Below, piece by piece: positions 1 to 9,400 of a DNA stretch of 64,000 nt. How positions within the stretch are numbered: position 1 is the stretch's first letter; each line of letters begins with the position of its first letter. Both the position numbers and the translations under genes were made by a program. The stretch is from Gammaproteobacteria bacterium UBA2679. GTDB taxonomy: Bacteria; Pseudomonadota; Gammaproteobacteria; Pseudomonadales; Oleiphilaceae. Location: contig DEMD01000010.1 of NCBI GenBank assembly GCA_002354735.1, positions 248,001 through 312,000 on the forward strand. Direction: 5' to 3'. The notes under the pieces were generated by a model that saw only the letters and a list, made by a program, of their open reading frames with translations, did not search any database and had not been told where the DNA came from.

Positions 1-450
1 GGTGCGCGCATCTCCGTGCACCAGCGGGACGGCTTCGAGGGTGTTGCAGCGCTCAGCCCCCCAGCTGGCGGACGAGGCGTGGTGTTGATCGACCCGAGCT
101 ATGAGATCAAGGCCGATTACGAAACCATTCCGCTGTGGACCGCTGCCCTCTTGCAGCGCTGGCGAGGCGCTGTGGTCATGCAGTGGTATCCGATACTGGC
201 GAAGGCAGGGCATGCTGAAATTCTGGCCACGATGAAAGCAGCCTTGCCACCGACGACGGGTGTCCGGCTCACCGTAGAGTGGTCTGCAACCGGTTCTGCC
301 GGCATGCGGGGCGATCGAACACCGGGTATGTCCGGCAGCGGCATGGTCATCACCAATGCGCCGTGGACGCTCGCCGACGAGCTGGCGGGGATCAAGGACT
401 GGTTGAACGAACACCTTTCAATTGTTCAGCGAATCGAGGTATCACCCTGA
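1..450 (+). CDS. rlmJ: 23S rRNA (adenine-2030-N6)-methyltransferase RlmJ, C-terminal part
   Basis: Only the last 149 codons are present; the reading frame is open from base 1 and the start lies outside the window. RlmJ uses S-adenosylmethionine to methylate an adenine in domain V of 23S rRNA. Visible family features are DGFEG near the left edge, the VLIDPSYE segment (N6-adenine methyltransferase motif IV, usually DPPY; here the second proline is serine) and the closing domain with GSGMVITNAPW. The TGA at 448-450 is followed 13 bases later by folM on the same strand, so co-transcription is likely. The family call is secure; the meaning of DPSY is not known from this sequence. Confidence 0.9.
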   Translation, partial: GARISVHQRDGFEGVAALSPPAGGRGVVLIDPSYEIKADYETIPLWTAALLQRWRGAVVMQWYPILAKAGHAEILATMKAALPPTTGVRLTVEWSATGSAGMRGDRTPGMSGSGMVITNAPWTLADELAGIKDWLNEHLSIVQRIEVSP

Positions 451-463
451 GGTTCCTGTTGTC

Positions 464-1186
464 ATGAGTCTTGAGAAATCGGTTGTGGTCATCACCGGTG
501 GTTCCCGCAGGGTAGGCCTGCATTGCGCCCGAACGCTTCGTCATCTCGGCTGTGAGGTGCACATCACCTATCGCAGTGATCGCCCCGATATCGATGTCTT
601 GAGAACTGAAGGCGTCATCTGCCATCAGGTAGATTTCGAAGAGGATGACAGCCTGAATCGCTGGCTGGACTTCCTGCGAAAAGACGCACCGCCAATGCGC
701 GCACTGGTGCATAATGCGTCGCTCTGGCTGCCTGACTCGGACCCGGCAACCGATTACCAGACCACCATCAGACGAATGAACCGGATTCACTGCGAGGCAC
801 CATATCTGATGAACATGGCTGCTGCGGAACGTCTCAGGCTCGGTGGCAGTCCACTGAGCGATATCGTTCACATTACGGACTATGTGATTGAAAAGGGCAG
901 CGATAATCATATTGCCTACGCTGCGAGCAAGGCTGCCCTTGATGGTATGACGAGAAGCTTTGCCAAGCGGTTTGCCCCGCTGATCAAGGTCAACAGTATC
1001 GCGCCGTCACTACTCATGTTCCAGGAGGACGACGACCTCGAGTACCGAAGGAAAACGCTGGCCAAGTCAGCGCTGGGCGTTGAACCGGGCCCCCAGGTCA
1101 TTGCCGACGCCCTCATTTATCTGCTGAACAATCGCTATATGACGGGACGCGTGATCGCACTCGACGGCGGCCGCAACATACGTTGA
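464..1186 (+). CDS. folM: Dihydromonapterin reductase FolM (short-chain dehydrogenase)
   Basis: A 240-residue short-chain dehydrogenase/reductase. The NADPH-binding turn is TGGSRRVG at residues 11-18 (the arginine-rich form typical of FolM). The catalytic Tyr and Lys are in AYAASK, Y152 and K156. The stretches [23 protein letters not shown] and ALDGGR follow E. coli FolM closely. It reduces dihydromonapterin to tetrahydromonapterin and has weak dihydrofolate reductase activity. An in-frame ATG at 422 overlaps rlmJ; I prefer ATG 464 because TGAGG lies 11 bases before it and the protein then begins where the family does. The folE gene follows, giving a pterin gene pair. Confidence 0.92.
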   Translation: MSLEKSVVVITGGSRRVGLHCARTLRHLGCEVHITYRSDRPDIDVLRTEGVICHQVDFEEDDSLNRWLDFLRKDAPPMRALVHNASLWLPDSDPATDYQTTIRRMNRIHCEAPYLMNMAAAERLRLGGSPLSDIVHITDYVIEKGSDNHIAYAASKAALDGMTRSFAKRFAPLIKVNSIAPSLLMFQEDDDLEYRRKTLAKSALGVEPGPQVIADALIYLLNNRYMTGRVIALDGGRNIR

Positions 1187-1277
1187 TGCGGGCTTTTTAG
1201 CCGCAGCTCATCAATATGCAGTCAATGATCAATCAATTATCCGCTGCGCAGGCAGTAACCTGAACCAGGAGCCTAGT

Positions 1278-1838
1278 ATGAGCGACACGCTTGCAGGACA
1301 TTACAAGAGTATTCTCGAACTTATTGGTGAAGACACCACGCGTGAGGGCCTGCGGGATACGCCGGCTCGTGCGGCCAAAGCCATGGAGTATCTCTGTAAG
1401 GGCTATAACGATACCCTCGCCCAAATTGTCAATAACGCGATCTTCGAATCCGATACCGAGGAAATGGTCGTGGTGAAAGACATCGAGCTGTACTCGCTGT
1501 GTGAACACCATCTGCTGCCGTTTATCGGGCGCTGCCACATTGCCTATATTCCGAATGGTAAGGTTCTGGGTCTGTCGAAGTTCGCCAGGATCGTGGATAT
1601 GTATGCTCGCCGCGCGCAGATCCAGGAGAATTTGACCAAGCAGATTGCGGAGGCGGTTGAGCAGGTCACAGGCGCCTACGGGGTGGGCGTAATCATCGAA
1701 GCCAAACATCTGTGCATGATGGCGCGTGGCGTAGAGAAGCAGAATAGTTCGATGATGTCATCGGTCATGCTCGGTAGCATTCGAACCAATCCGGCGACCA
1801 GGACCGAGTTTCTGACGCTGGTGAAGATGAATAAATAG
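1278..1838 (+). CDS. folE: GTP cyclohydrolase I (type IA)
   Basis: A 186-residue zinc enzyme that converts GTP to 7,8-dihydroneopterin triphosphate, the first step of folate and monapterin synthesis. The three zinc ligands are present: C75 and H78 in LCEHHLLPF and C146 in [10 protein letters not shown]. The GCHY-I signatures [13 protein letters not shown] and [11 protein letters not shown] are intact. Full length, about the size of other single-domain FolE proteins. CCAGGAG lies 7 bases before the ATG. It follows folM by 91 bases, which fits a shared role in tetrahydromonapterin synthesis. I see no terminator for this strand just after it; the hairpin at 1845-1867 has its T-run on the other strand. 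Confidence 0.96.
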   Translation: MSDTLAGHYKSILELIGEDTTREGLRDTPARAAKAMEYLCKGYNDTLAQIVNNAIFESDTEEMVVVKDIELYSLCEHHLLPFIGRCHIAYIPNGKVLGLSKFARIVDMYARRAQIQENLTKQIAEAVEQVTGAYGVGVIIEAKHLCMMARGVEKQNSSMMSSVMLGSIRTNPATRTEFLTLVKMNK

Positions 1839-1844
1839 CAGCCG

Positions 1845-1867
1845 AAAAAAAGGGCGCTTAGCGCCCT
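1845..1867 (-). terminator. Intrinsic terminator of the small minus-strand gene
   Basis: AGGGCGC (1851-1857), a TTA loop and GCGCCCT (1861-1867) form a perfect seven-pair stem. On the minus strand this is followed by seven U residues (the A-run 1845-1851 on the plus strand). The T-run orientation assigns it to the gene at 1899-2078, not to folE. Confidence 0.85.
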
Positions 1868-1898
1868 AACACCTGTTTGACTGGTTAATGCCTGAATA

Positions 1899-2078
1899 CT
1901 AGCGGTAGTACATACTGCCAAGATACGTAACTAACTCGGCGATATTCTTCTGGTCATCCGGGCATTGTGGAACGCAGATTCCACTCTTCTGATTGCCCTG
2001 GCGTTTGCTGCCACTGTCCATGCGCGCTTTACGCTTCTCTGACGGCAGTGACGCCTGCTGTGTATGTGTATTAGCCAT
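1899..2078 (-). CDS. Small protein of unknown function, 59 residues
   Basis: Read directly from the sequence; it is below the usual length cut-offs for gene calling. The ATG at 2078 is preceded by GGAGGTGC at 2082-2089, a near-perfect ribosome site six bases upstream. The frame runs 59 codons to TAG at 1899, and an intrinsic terminator follows 31 bases later. The product begins MANTHTQQ, has a basic middle (SEKRKARMDSGSKRQ), a CVPQC motif (CxxxC) at residues 35-39, and ends in a hydrophobic, aromatic stretch (AELVTYLGSMYYR). No signal peptide or clear membrane helix. The two cysteines could bind metal or form a disulfide. I do not recognise the family. It is divergent from the AraC gene at 2223. 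Confidence 0.8.
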   Translation of the reverse strand: MANTHTQQASLPSEKRKARMDSGSKRQGNQKSGICVPQCPDDQKNIAELVTYLGSMYYR

Positions 2079-2131
2079 AAAGCACCTCCATTAATCGAGT
2101 ATCCATAGTAAGCTGCCACGATGGTATCGGC

Positions 2132-2160
2132 TTGACGAACAGTTGCTGTGTTTTGACAAT
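2132..2160 (+). promoter_or_regulatory. Candidate sigma-70 promoter for the AraC gene
   Basis: TTGACG (2132-2137) and GACAAT (2155-2160) are separated by 17 bases. This is a reasonable -35/-10 pair about 60 bases ahead of the AraC reading frame, in the divergent gap shared with the small minus-strand gene. By eye only. Confidence 0.4.
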
Positions 2161-2222
2161 TTGTTGCAAGATGCAGGCTACGGGATGCGGGTCAGGGCAA
2201 TACAGGAGCGTGACAGAAACAG

Positions 2223-3287
2223 GTGGCAGATAAAGGTTCCAGCCAGAATCGGCATAGCTCCAAGCGCGGGGTGCCATCGGTCGCTGCTGCGTCCATTCAA
2301 AGTGTGTGTGCTTATCTGGAGTCGCAAAACTACAGTCTTGATGAGTGGCGCGAGCGTCATAGCTTGTCTCGTGATGATATCATGGCCCCAGACGGGCGCT
2401 TTCAGCTCACCGTGTTGCACGACGTGCTCGATCACGCAGTTGCCGTAACCAAAAATCCTTCAGTTGGCTTGCTCATCGGCGCCGTAATCAGCACGTCGAG
2501 CATGGGTGTTATCGGGCATATTCTCTTCAATAACCGCACCCTTGGTGAAGCGCTGACCCAGTATGTCCGGTTGGCTGCCCTGGTCAACGAGGGTCTTGCC
2601 GTAGAGCTTGAAGTCGATGATGGTGAAGCTATCGTCTCCTTCGATTACATTCAGCCGGAGCTGTATCACGCGGTGAACATCGACAGGATGCTCGTCCAGA
2701 CGGTCGCCCGGGCGAAGAAATATGTGAGCGAGCAGGTCTACATGACCCGCGTCGGGTTCCATCATCCTGAGCCAGAGAGCCGGGCAGCCTATGTAGACTA
2801 CTTCGACTGTCCGTTGAATTTTTCAGAGCCACGCTCGTACATCGCCTTCGAGGAGAAATTCCTAGACTTCGAGCTGCCGCAGCGCAACCCATATCTGCAT
2901 CAGGCGCTGTCGCGTCAGGTGGAAAGCCTGCTGAGTCGGCTTCGACAGCGTCGCAGCCTCAGTGCCAGGGTCCGTCATCTCGTCAATGGTCGCTTGAGTC
3001 AGGGAGAGTTCGACGCGGAAGCCATCGCCAGTGAGCTCTGTGTTTCTCGCCACACCCTGTACCGCCGGCTGAAAGCCGAGGGCAACTCGTTTCATGACAT
3101 CATAGAAAGTGCGCGACGCGACAAGGCTGTTGCGTATCTACGCAAGAACAAATATGCCCTGAGCGAGATCGCCTTTCTGTTGGGATTCTCCGAGCTCAGT
3201 GCATTCAGTCGTGCTTTCAAACGCTGGACAGGTCAGAGCCCGGCGAGTTACCGGCGCAGCAATGGCTCAGGTGCAGGCAGGGCCTGA
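2223..3287 (+). CDS. AraC-family transcriptional regulator
   Basis: 354 residues. The N-terminal two thirds resemble the arabinose-binding-type effector domain of OruR-like AraC regulators (FQLTVLHDVLDHAV, SSMGVIGHILFNNRTLGEAL). The C-terminal ~100 residues hold the two helix-turn-helix units: AIASELCVSRHTLYRRLK and LSEIAFLLGFSELSAFSRAF, then the usual RWTGQSPASYRR. Start is GTG 2223; the nearest good ribosome site (AGGAG, about 2202) is rather far away, so the exact N-terminus is uncertain. Its stop is one base from the end of znuB (convergent). In P. aeruginosa an AraC gene, chpD, lies after chpC, but this gene has the opposite strand and znuCB intervenes, so I do not call it chpD. Ligand unknown. 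Confidence 0.85.
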   Translation: MADKGSSQNRHSSKRGVPSVAAASIQSVCAYLESQNYSLDEWRERHSLSRDDIMAPDGRFQLTVLHDVLDHAVAVTKNPSVGLLIGAVISTSSMGVIGHILFNNRTLGEALTQYVRLAALVNEGLAVELEVDDGEAIVSFDYIQPELYHAVNIDRMLVQTVARAKKYVSEQVYMTRVGFHHPEPESRAAYVDYFDCPLNFSEPRSYIAFEEKFLDFELPQRNPYLHQALSRQVESLLSRLRQRRSLSARVRHLVNGRLSQGEFDAEAIASELCVSRHTLYRRLKAEGNSFHDIIESARRDKAVAYLRKNKYALSEIAFLLGFSELSAFSRAFKRWTGQSPASYRRSNGSGAGRA

Positions 3288-3288
3288 G

Positions 3289-4056
3289 TTATCGGCTGAT
3301 GAAGCGGCCGCCTATGAAGCTTGCCAGAAAGCAGAGAAAGGAGGCGAGTACGATCGATGGGCCTGAGGGCGCATCGATCCACCAGGCGCCGCACAGGCCG
3401 GCTACGACGGATATTGCTCCAATGATACCGGCCAGCACCGCCATCATGCCCGGCGAGCGCGACAGTGGCCGGGCGGCTGCTGCCGGTATGATCAGCATCG
3501 AGGTGACCAGCAGTAGACCCACCACCTTCATGGCCATCGCAATGACGAAGGCAATGATGGTGATCAATACGATCTGTGACAGCATCGGATTGACCCCCTC
3601 CACCCTGGCCAGGTCCTCGTGCAGCGTAATCAGGATCAGCCGCCGCCAGTAATATATGAGCACCACTAGCGATACGACGGTGAGCATGGCTATGAAAGCC
3701 GTCTCTGACCAACCGGTAGTGAGTATATCGCCAAAGAGATAGCCCATGAGATCGACCGAAGGTGAGTCGAGCAACGCGATGGCGATCAGACCGACTGACA
3801 ATGAGCTATGGGCGAGTATGCCCAGTACAGTATCACTCGCGAAGTGCTGTTGCCGCTGAAGTACGAGCATCAACAGACCGACCAGCAGGCAGGCAGCTAT
3901 AACCGCAAAGCCGTTGGGTACCTCGAACAGAATGCCCATGGCGATGCCGAGCAGTGCGGCGTGTGCCAGCGTATCACCAAAATAGGCCATTCTTCGCCAG
4001 ACAATGAAGCAGCCAAGGGGGCCGGTGATGAGCGCCAGCGCTATGCCGGCGAGCAT
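3289..4056 (-). CDS. znuB: Zinc ABC transporter membrane permease ZnuB
   Basis: Inner-membrane permease of the ZnuABC high-affinity zinc importer, ABC-3 family, with about eight hydrophobic segments. GPLGCFIVWRRMAYFGDTLAHAALLG near the N-terminus (shown in two blocks: GPLGCFIVWRRM and YFGDTLAHAALLG) and MKVVGLLLVTSMLIIPAA are family hallmarks. From ATG 4056 the protein has 255 residues but lacks the first few usual hydrophobic residues. The frame upstream back to a stop at 4123-4125 has no ATG, GTG or TTG. A CTG at 4080, six bases after GGAGGG, would add LLELLAAP and look more like the family. The gene overlaps or abuts znuC. The zinc-binding protein gene znuA is not in the window. Confidence 0.93.
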   Translation of the reverse strand: MLAGIALALITGPLGCFIVWRRMAYFGDTLAHAALLGIAMGILFEVPNGFAVIAACLLVGLLMLVLQRQQHFASDTVLGILAHSSLSVGLIAIALLDSPSVDLMGYLFGDILTTGWSETAFIAMLTVVSLVVLIYYWRRLILITLHEDLARVEGVNPMLSQIVLITIIAFVIAMAMKVVGLLLVTSMLIIPAAAARPLSRSPGMMAVLAGIIGAISVVAGLCGAWWIDAPSGPSIVLASFLCFLASFIGGRFISR

Positions 4057-4064
4057 GGGGGCAG

Positions 4065-4826
4065 CTAGGAGTTCGAGCAGTGGTCGCCCTCCGCGACAGT
4101 CCCATCGGCGTGGTGGTGATGGTCATGGTGATGGTGATAGATGGCCAGCGTGTCGGCGGCGCGACGGCCAAACAGACTAACGAAGGCTGGATCGTTGGAA
4201 ATACTTTCGGGATGCCCGGCGCAGCAGATATGACCGTTCAGGCACAACACATTATCCGTGTCCGCCATTACGAGATGCAGGTCATGTGAAATCAGCAGTA
4301 TGCCGCAGTGGCGGATATCGCGGATCCGGCCGATCAGCTTGTAAAGTAGCTCCTGCCCATTGACGTCCACGCCCTGTGCCGGCTCGTCCAGTACGATAAG
4401 GTCTGCCTGCTGAGTAATCGCCCGCGCCAGCAATACCCGCTGGGTTTCACCGCCACTGAGCTGATGCAGGTTCTTATCAATGCAGTGGGCAACTTCGGTG
4501 AGCTCGAGTGCTTCCGCTATGCCAAGGAGCCTGCGTTTGCGTGCAAATGGAAGCGACACCGAGAGAAAGTCCCGAACGGTGAGTGGCATGGAGGAGTCAA
4601 TATGGAAGCGCTGTGGAACATAGCTGATGCGCAGCCCAGGCGCCTTCTGAACCCGACCGGACGTCGGCTGCAGAATGCCCAGCGCGACCTTGCACAAGGT
4701 GGTCTTGCCGGCGCCATTCGGACCAATGACGGTCGTGATGCGGTCAGCCTCCAGCGTGAGGCTGATATGGCTCAGTATATTCTGCCCGCCGATCCTGACG
4801 TTGACATCCTCCATTGAAAGCAGCAT
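4065..4826 (-). CDS. znuC: Zinc ABC transporter ATP-binding protein ZnuC
   Basis: 253-residue ATPase of the zinc importer. Walker A is GPNGAGKTT near residue 34, the ABC signature LSGGETQRV near 123, Walker B LIVLDEP near 143, with the D-loop and switch His (LISHD) following. A histidine-rich tail (HHHHDHHHHADG) near the C-terminus is common in zinc-importer ATPases and probably binds zinc. The ATG at 4826 comes directly after the TGA of chpC (4827-4829), with no intergenic base, so translation is probably coupled to the chemosensory operon upstream. No Zur box is visible ahead of it, since its upstream DNA is chpC coding sequence. Confidence 0.95.
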   Translation of the reverse strand: MLLSMEDVNVRIGGQNILSHISLTLEADRITTVIGPNGAGKTTLCKVALGILQPTSGRVQKAPGLRISYVPQRFHIDSSMPLTVRDFLSVSLPFARKRRLLGIAEALELTEVAHCIDKNLHQLSGGETQRVLLARAITQQADLIVLDEPAQGVDVNGQELLYKLIGRIRDIRHCGILLISHDLHLVMADTDNVLCLNGHICCAGHPESISNDPAFVSLFGRRAADTLAIYHHHHDHHHHADGTVAEGDHCSNS

Positions 4827-5315
4827 TCAGGCGGTCTTTACAGCCTCGTAAATGCACTGCTCCATGTACTCCAGATCGGGAATGATGACTTCCTCACCAC
4901 TGAAAGTGACGTACATGCTGATGACAGGATCGCCCGGCTTGTTCTCGCCCACATTCTCAGAGGGCGCGATTTCCTCACTCTTCACCTTGACCAGTCGCGG
5001 CAGACCGCGGGTTACGAAGGCGATAAAGGGCTGCGCCTGATGGTGTTCGCCGACCCCATTGGTCACCGCGATCCGGCCGCCTTCACGGATGAGATTGTTC
5101 TCATTGCCATCCATTGCTTCGGCCTGGACCAGGGGCACCTGCTGGCCTCGCCACTGTATGTGCCCAGCCAGCCACACTGGCCCATCGGGCAGGGGCGTAG
5201 GCTCACTGTACTCGATGATTTCAGCGACGCTGGTATTGGGAAGCAGAAAGTCTGTGTGCTTCATTGGTAGCAGCAGGCAGGATATCTGTGCGCTCGAGCT
5301 TTCATGGCTGCGCAT
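4827..5315 (-). CDS. chpC: CheW-like protein ChpC of the Pil-Chp system
   Basis: 162 residues from ATG 5315; one CheW-like domain of about 140 residues (ISCLLLPMKHTDFLLPNTSVAEII at the start, given as ISCLLLPMK and DFLLPNTSVAEII; WLAGHIQWRGQQVPLV in the centre). CheW adaptors couple receptors to the ChpA kinase; ChpC is the second adaptor of the array beside PilI, and in P. aeruginosa it is dispensable for basal twitching. A TTG at 5348 is also in frame, but ATG 5315 has CGGAGAACG upstream and a shorter overlap (14 bases) with chpB. Eighth gene of the pil-chp block; znuC follows with no gap. Confidence 0.88.
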   Translation of the reverse strand: MRSHESSSAQISCLLLPMKHTDFLLPNTSVAEIIEYSEPTPLPDGPVWLAGHIQWRGQQVPLVQAEAMDGNENNLIREGGRIAVTNGVGEHHQAQPFIAFVTRGLPRLVKVKSEEIAPSENVGENKPGDPVISMYVTFSGEEVIIPDLEYMEQCIYEAVKTA

Positions 5316-6411
5316 GGTTTTGCGTTCTCCGTTTGGTAATTTCCTCAAGCTCTATCGTCTGCAGCAGCTTCTTGGCCAGAGCCTCTGGTGAGCCGCGAAA
5401 GCTCACTACACCGCGGTCAGCAATGGCATCTGGCATCGAACTACTGGCACAACCGGCTGAGTCCTGCGCCCAGACATGACTGCCATAGGCTTTCAGTATT
5501 GGTGCGGCAACTGCGCCATCGCAGCCCATGCCGCTGAATACTATCACGTTGACAGCATCCTGAAATCTATTCGCCGTATTCATCATCACCCGATCAATGG
5601 ATGGCCCATAAGGCCCTGGCCACGGTTTTCCTGACAGTGTGATAGCCCCGTCCTCGTCGAAGTCGAGCTCCTGGTCGGGCGGCACGAAGATGACTTCACC
5701 ATGTTGCAGGTGGGCGCCCACCTGGGCGCGCTTCAGCGGTAGTCGTGCGTGCCGGCCAAGCACCCGCAGCAGCACTTCCGCCGCCTCAGGGTCTATATGC
5801 TGCGCATACAGGAAGGCAACAGGCAGCGCTGCGGGCAGCAGGTCCAGGAAGCGTTTGACCGCATCCGGCCCTCCAAGTGAGGCCACAAGCAGATAGATCC
5901 GTGTGAGCGGATCGCCTGGGGCGGCAGGTCGGATGTGGTGGGACAGCTGAACATTATTGATTGGCGAGGCAGGTCGTCCCTCGGTACCCAGACTGAACCG
6001 GCTACCCGCAAGAGTTGCCACCCTCGGCGGCGGCACTTCGTCGCCCGCGGGGAGCGGCCCCACGGCATCGAGAAGCTTCTGCAGCAGTCGCCGCTCCCAG
6101 CGAGGGTATTCCTCATGCTGCCGCGAAGGCGCAGCACCCAGGCCGTACAACACCGGCACATCGAAGGTATCCATCATCTGCTCGAGCAGGGGGTCGCCCT
6201 GACTTTCGTCCTCGATGATGACGACCCAGGCGGCTACGTGCTGGTAGTTCTTCAGGCGATCCTGCGACAGCTTGTTGCAATCGATATTCACCGCAATCGA
6301 GTAGCCCTTGTTACGAAGGGCATGCTCGATGAGGTGACGCTGCAGCGGCGTGTCGGATACCACCCCAATTAGCGGCACCGAACCGTCGCTGGCCACAGTA
6401 CGCGCTGCCAT
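5302..6411 (-). CDS. chpB: ChpB, CheB-like methylesterase of the Pil-Chp system
   Basis: 369 residues. The C-terminal half is a CheB esterase domain with the catalytic triad visible: Ser in LVASLGGPDAV, His in YAQHIDPEA, Asp in SGMGCDGAVA. The N-terminal part (PLIGVVSDTPLQRHLIEHAL) looks like a degenerate receiver with VVIIEDE where the phospho-acceptor strand would be, as in Pseudomonas ChpB. It removes methyl groups from the receptor PilJ, opposing PilK. The chpA stop and the ATG at 6411 share a TGATG overlap, so translation is coupled; a GTG one codon earlier is possible. Confidence 0.93.
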   Translation of the reverse strand: MAARTVASDGSVPLIGVVSDTPLQRHLIEHALRNKGYSIAVNIDCNKLSQDRLKNYQHVAAWVVIIEDESQGDPLLEQMMDTFDVPVLYGLGAAPSRQHEEYPRWERRLLQKLLDAVGPLPAGDEVPPPRVATLAGSRFSLGTEGRPASPINNVQLSHHIRPAAPGDPLTRIYLLVASLGGPDAVKRFLDLLPAALPVAFLYAQHIDPEAAEVLLRVLGRHARLPLKRAQVGAHLQHGEVIFVPPDQELDFDEDGAITLSGKPWPGPYGPSIDRVMMNTANRFQDAVNVIVFSGMGCDGAVAAPILKAYGSHVWAQDSAGCASSSMPDAIADRGVVSFRGSPEALAKKLLQTIELEEITKRRTQNHAQP

Positions 6412-9400
6412 CACCCAAGCAGTCGTTCAATCGTTTCTAGCAGAATCGATTCCTGGAAGGGCTTGCCAAGGTATTCATTGACGCCGATGGACAGGGCACG
6501 ATCCCGGTGTTTCTGACCGGTTCGAGAGGTGATCATGATGATCGGGACATCACGCAGGCGCTCGTCGTGGCGCACGAAGCTGGCCACCTCGAAACCGTCC
6601 ATTCGCGGCATCTCGATGTCGAGCAGCATCACATCAGGCTTCTGATCCTGCAGAATGGCTATGGCATCCACGCCGTCCTTCGCGGTGATGACCCGCATGC
6701 CCTGACGCTCGAGCAGACGGCTGGTAACCTTCCGCACCGTGACCGAATCGTCCACAACCATGATGGTGGCCGGACCAGTATGCTTCGGTGCAACCTCCTT
6801 CTCCATGCTCAGATCGTGGGCCATGGCACGAGCCAGGTCACTACGCATCAGCGCAGGCAGATCAAGAATGACTACAACGCTACCGTCACCCAGTATCGTG
6901 CCACCTGAGACGCCACGCACACCGGTGAACTGTGGACCGAGGCCCTTTACGACAATTTCTCGGGAACCCAGCAGGCTGTCGACCTGCAGTGCCAGCGGGT
7001 GATCACCACCGCGCACAAGAATGACTGGCAATGGCAGGGGCTGGCCCTGCAGCTTGGGCTGGTGCTCACTACGCAGCAGGTTTCCAAGATACTGCAGCTG
7101 ATACTTCTGACCGGCGTACTCATACAAGGGCGCATCGGGCTGATAATACTCTTCCAGCTCAAAGGTGCTGACCCGGACAATACCTTCAATGGTATTGAGC
7201 GGTATGGCGTAGTAGTCGTCACCTGTTGAAACCATCAGCGCCCGATTGACGGATACCGTGAACGGCAGACGGATGATAAAGGTTGTGCCCTTGCCACTCA
7301 CCGACTCAATGCTGACACGGCCGCCCAGCTGTTTGATTTCGCTGGATACGACGTCCATGCCCACGCCACGACCAGAGAGTTGCGTGACCTTTTCAGCGGT
7401 ACTGAAACCGGCGTGGAAGATGAACTGGAGGATTTCGCTATCGGCAATCTCCGTCGACTTGGACAGCAGACCCTGTTTGATGGCCTTCTTGCGTACCGCC
7501 TCGGTGTTGATACCGTTGCCGTCGTCCTGCAGTGTCAGCACGACATCGCTGCCTTCACGACCGACTGAAAGTGAGATACGGCCAGTCTCGGACTTGCCTG
7601 CCTTGGCTCGCGCCTCAGGCATCTCGATACCATGATCGAGGGCGTTACGCAGCATGTGCTCGAGTGGCGCGACCATACGATCGAGCACGTTACGGTCCAG
7701 CTCGCCCTCAGGATTGTAGACCTCGAACTCTGCCTTTTTACCCAGTTCACCAGTGACCTGACGCACGATACGACGCAGCCTTGGCACGATGGAGGTGAAC
7801 GGAATCATCCGCGTCTCCATCAAGCCTTCCTGCAGTTCGGTGTTGATGCGTGACTGCTGCAACAGCAATGTCTCGGCATCCTTGGCCTTGTCCAGCAGAG
7901 TCTCACGCAGATCCGTCAAGTCACTTGCAGATTCGCTAAGCGCCCGTGAAAGCTGCTGAATGGACGAATAACGGTCCATCTCGAGCGGATCGAAGTCCTC
8001 GTAGACCGGACCGCCGCCTTCTTTCTCCATGCGGAACAGGACCTGGGCCTCTGTCTCGATATCCATCCGACGCAGCTGCTCACGCAGACGGTCGATGGTG
8101 GCCTGCATTTCTTCGAGCGTGTGCGAGAAGTCGGAGATCTGCGTCTCGAGTCGACCGCGGGTTATACTCGTTTCGCCAGCCAGGTTGACCAGATTGTCGA
8201 GCAGCTGTGCGCTGACGCGAATGGTTTCCGCGGCCTGCTGTTGCTTGGCTGTTTCAGCTGCCTTGCGTGGCGCTGCCTGAGGCGCGGCTGCGGCGCCACC
8301 CTGCTGGCTACGCTGCATCTGCACAAGTTGTTCTGCACGCGAGTCGGCGTCGGTCTTGTTGGGGCGATCCACCTGCGGCTTGGCAGTATCTGCCGAGCCC
8401 ATTCGCTTGAACTGTTCTCTAACCCCTTCGATGGCGGTACTGAGCCACTTGGCCTCTGTATCGATCTGCTGGATCAGCTTATCGTCGAGGGAACTATCGG
8501 ACCTGACACAGCGGCCAACCTTGTCTTCGATCGATTGTGCAAGATCACCAACGGCAGCCAGACCAGCCAGGCGGGCACCGCCCTTGAGTGTATGCAAGGT
8601 AGTCTGAATCTGTCGGGCACGCCCTGCATCGGCAGGCTCGCGCTTCCAGTCGCTCAGGTACTGGTTGAAGTTGCGTTCCAGCTCTGCGGCTTCATCGATG
8701 AATATTTCGATGATTTCAGGGTCGAGACCCGCCAGCGCCGACTTGCCTTTCGGCGTCGGACTTGCCGAGCTGTCGCCGCCACTCATCAGCCTTCGCTGCA
8801 ATGAACTGAGTTCGACCGAGACACCTTGCATGTTGTTCTGATCAAGCTCAATCGCCTGACCAGGACTGCTTCGTGTCTGTGAAACCACATGACGGATCTG
8901 TTCGGCCAGCATATGCAGTGCACGATCGCTCAGCTCGATCACTTCGTCCTGCAGCGGGAAGCTGTCGGCTGAGATACGCTCATTGATGGTTTCAAGCATC
9001 AAGGCATGTGTGTCGGCCAGGCTCTGTATCGGCGTAAGACCGGCAAGACCGGCACCAGCGGCCAGGGCGCGCAGACGACGGAAGATATCCGGCAGGTGCT
9101 GGAAGGCTTCAGGATGCTGTTTCCAGGAATCCATGGCATCAAGGGCGACCTGCAGCATTTCGTCGGACTCATCGACGAACACACCACGGAGCTCATCCTG
9201 CGAAGCACCCGACTCGAGCAGCTGTGCCTGCTCAAGCGCAATTGCTCGCAACGGATCGTCGCCGAGGCTGTGGTCGGCAGCGTACTGTCGGACAGCCTTG
9301 ATCAATTCCGGTGCGGAACGGAAAGTTTCGCGTGCAGCAAGCGCATCGACCATTGAAGCAAGTCGGTCATGCACGCCAAGCAGCAATTCATTCAGACTCG

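Noticed and set aside
2223..3287. Calling the AraC gene chpD
   Set aside because: In P. aeruginosa chpD follows chpC on the same strand. Here the gene is on the opposite strand beyond znuCB, and many AraC genes share its domain plan.
4090..4160. His-rich tail of ZnuC as a cloning artefact or tag
   Set aside because: The run is interrupted by Asp and Ala, uses mixed His codons and is common in natural zinc ATPases.
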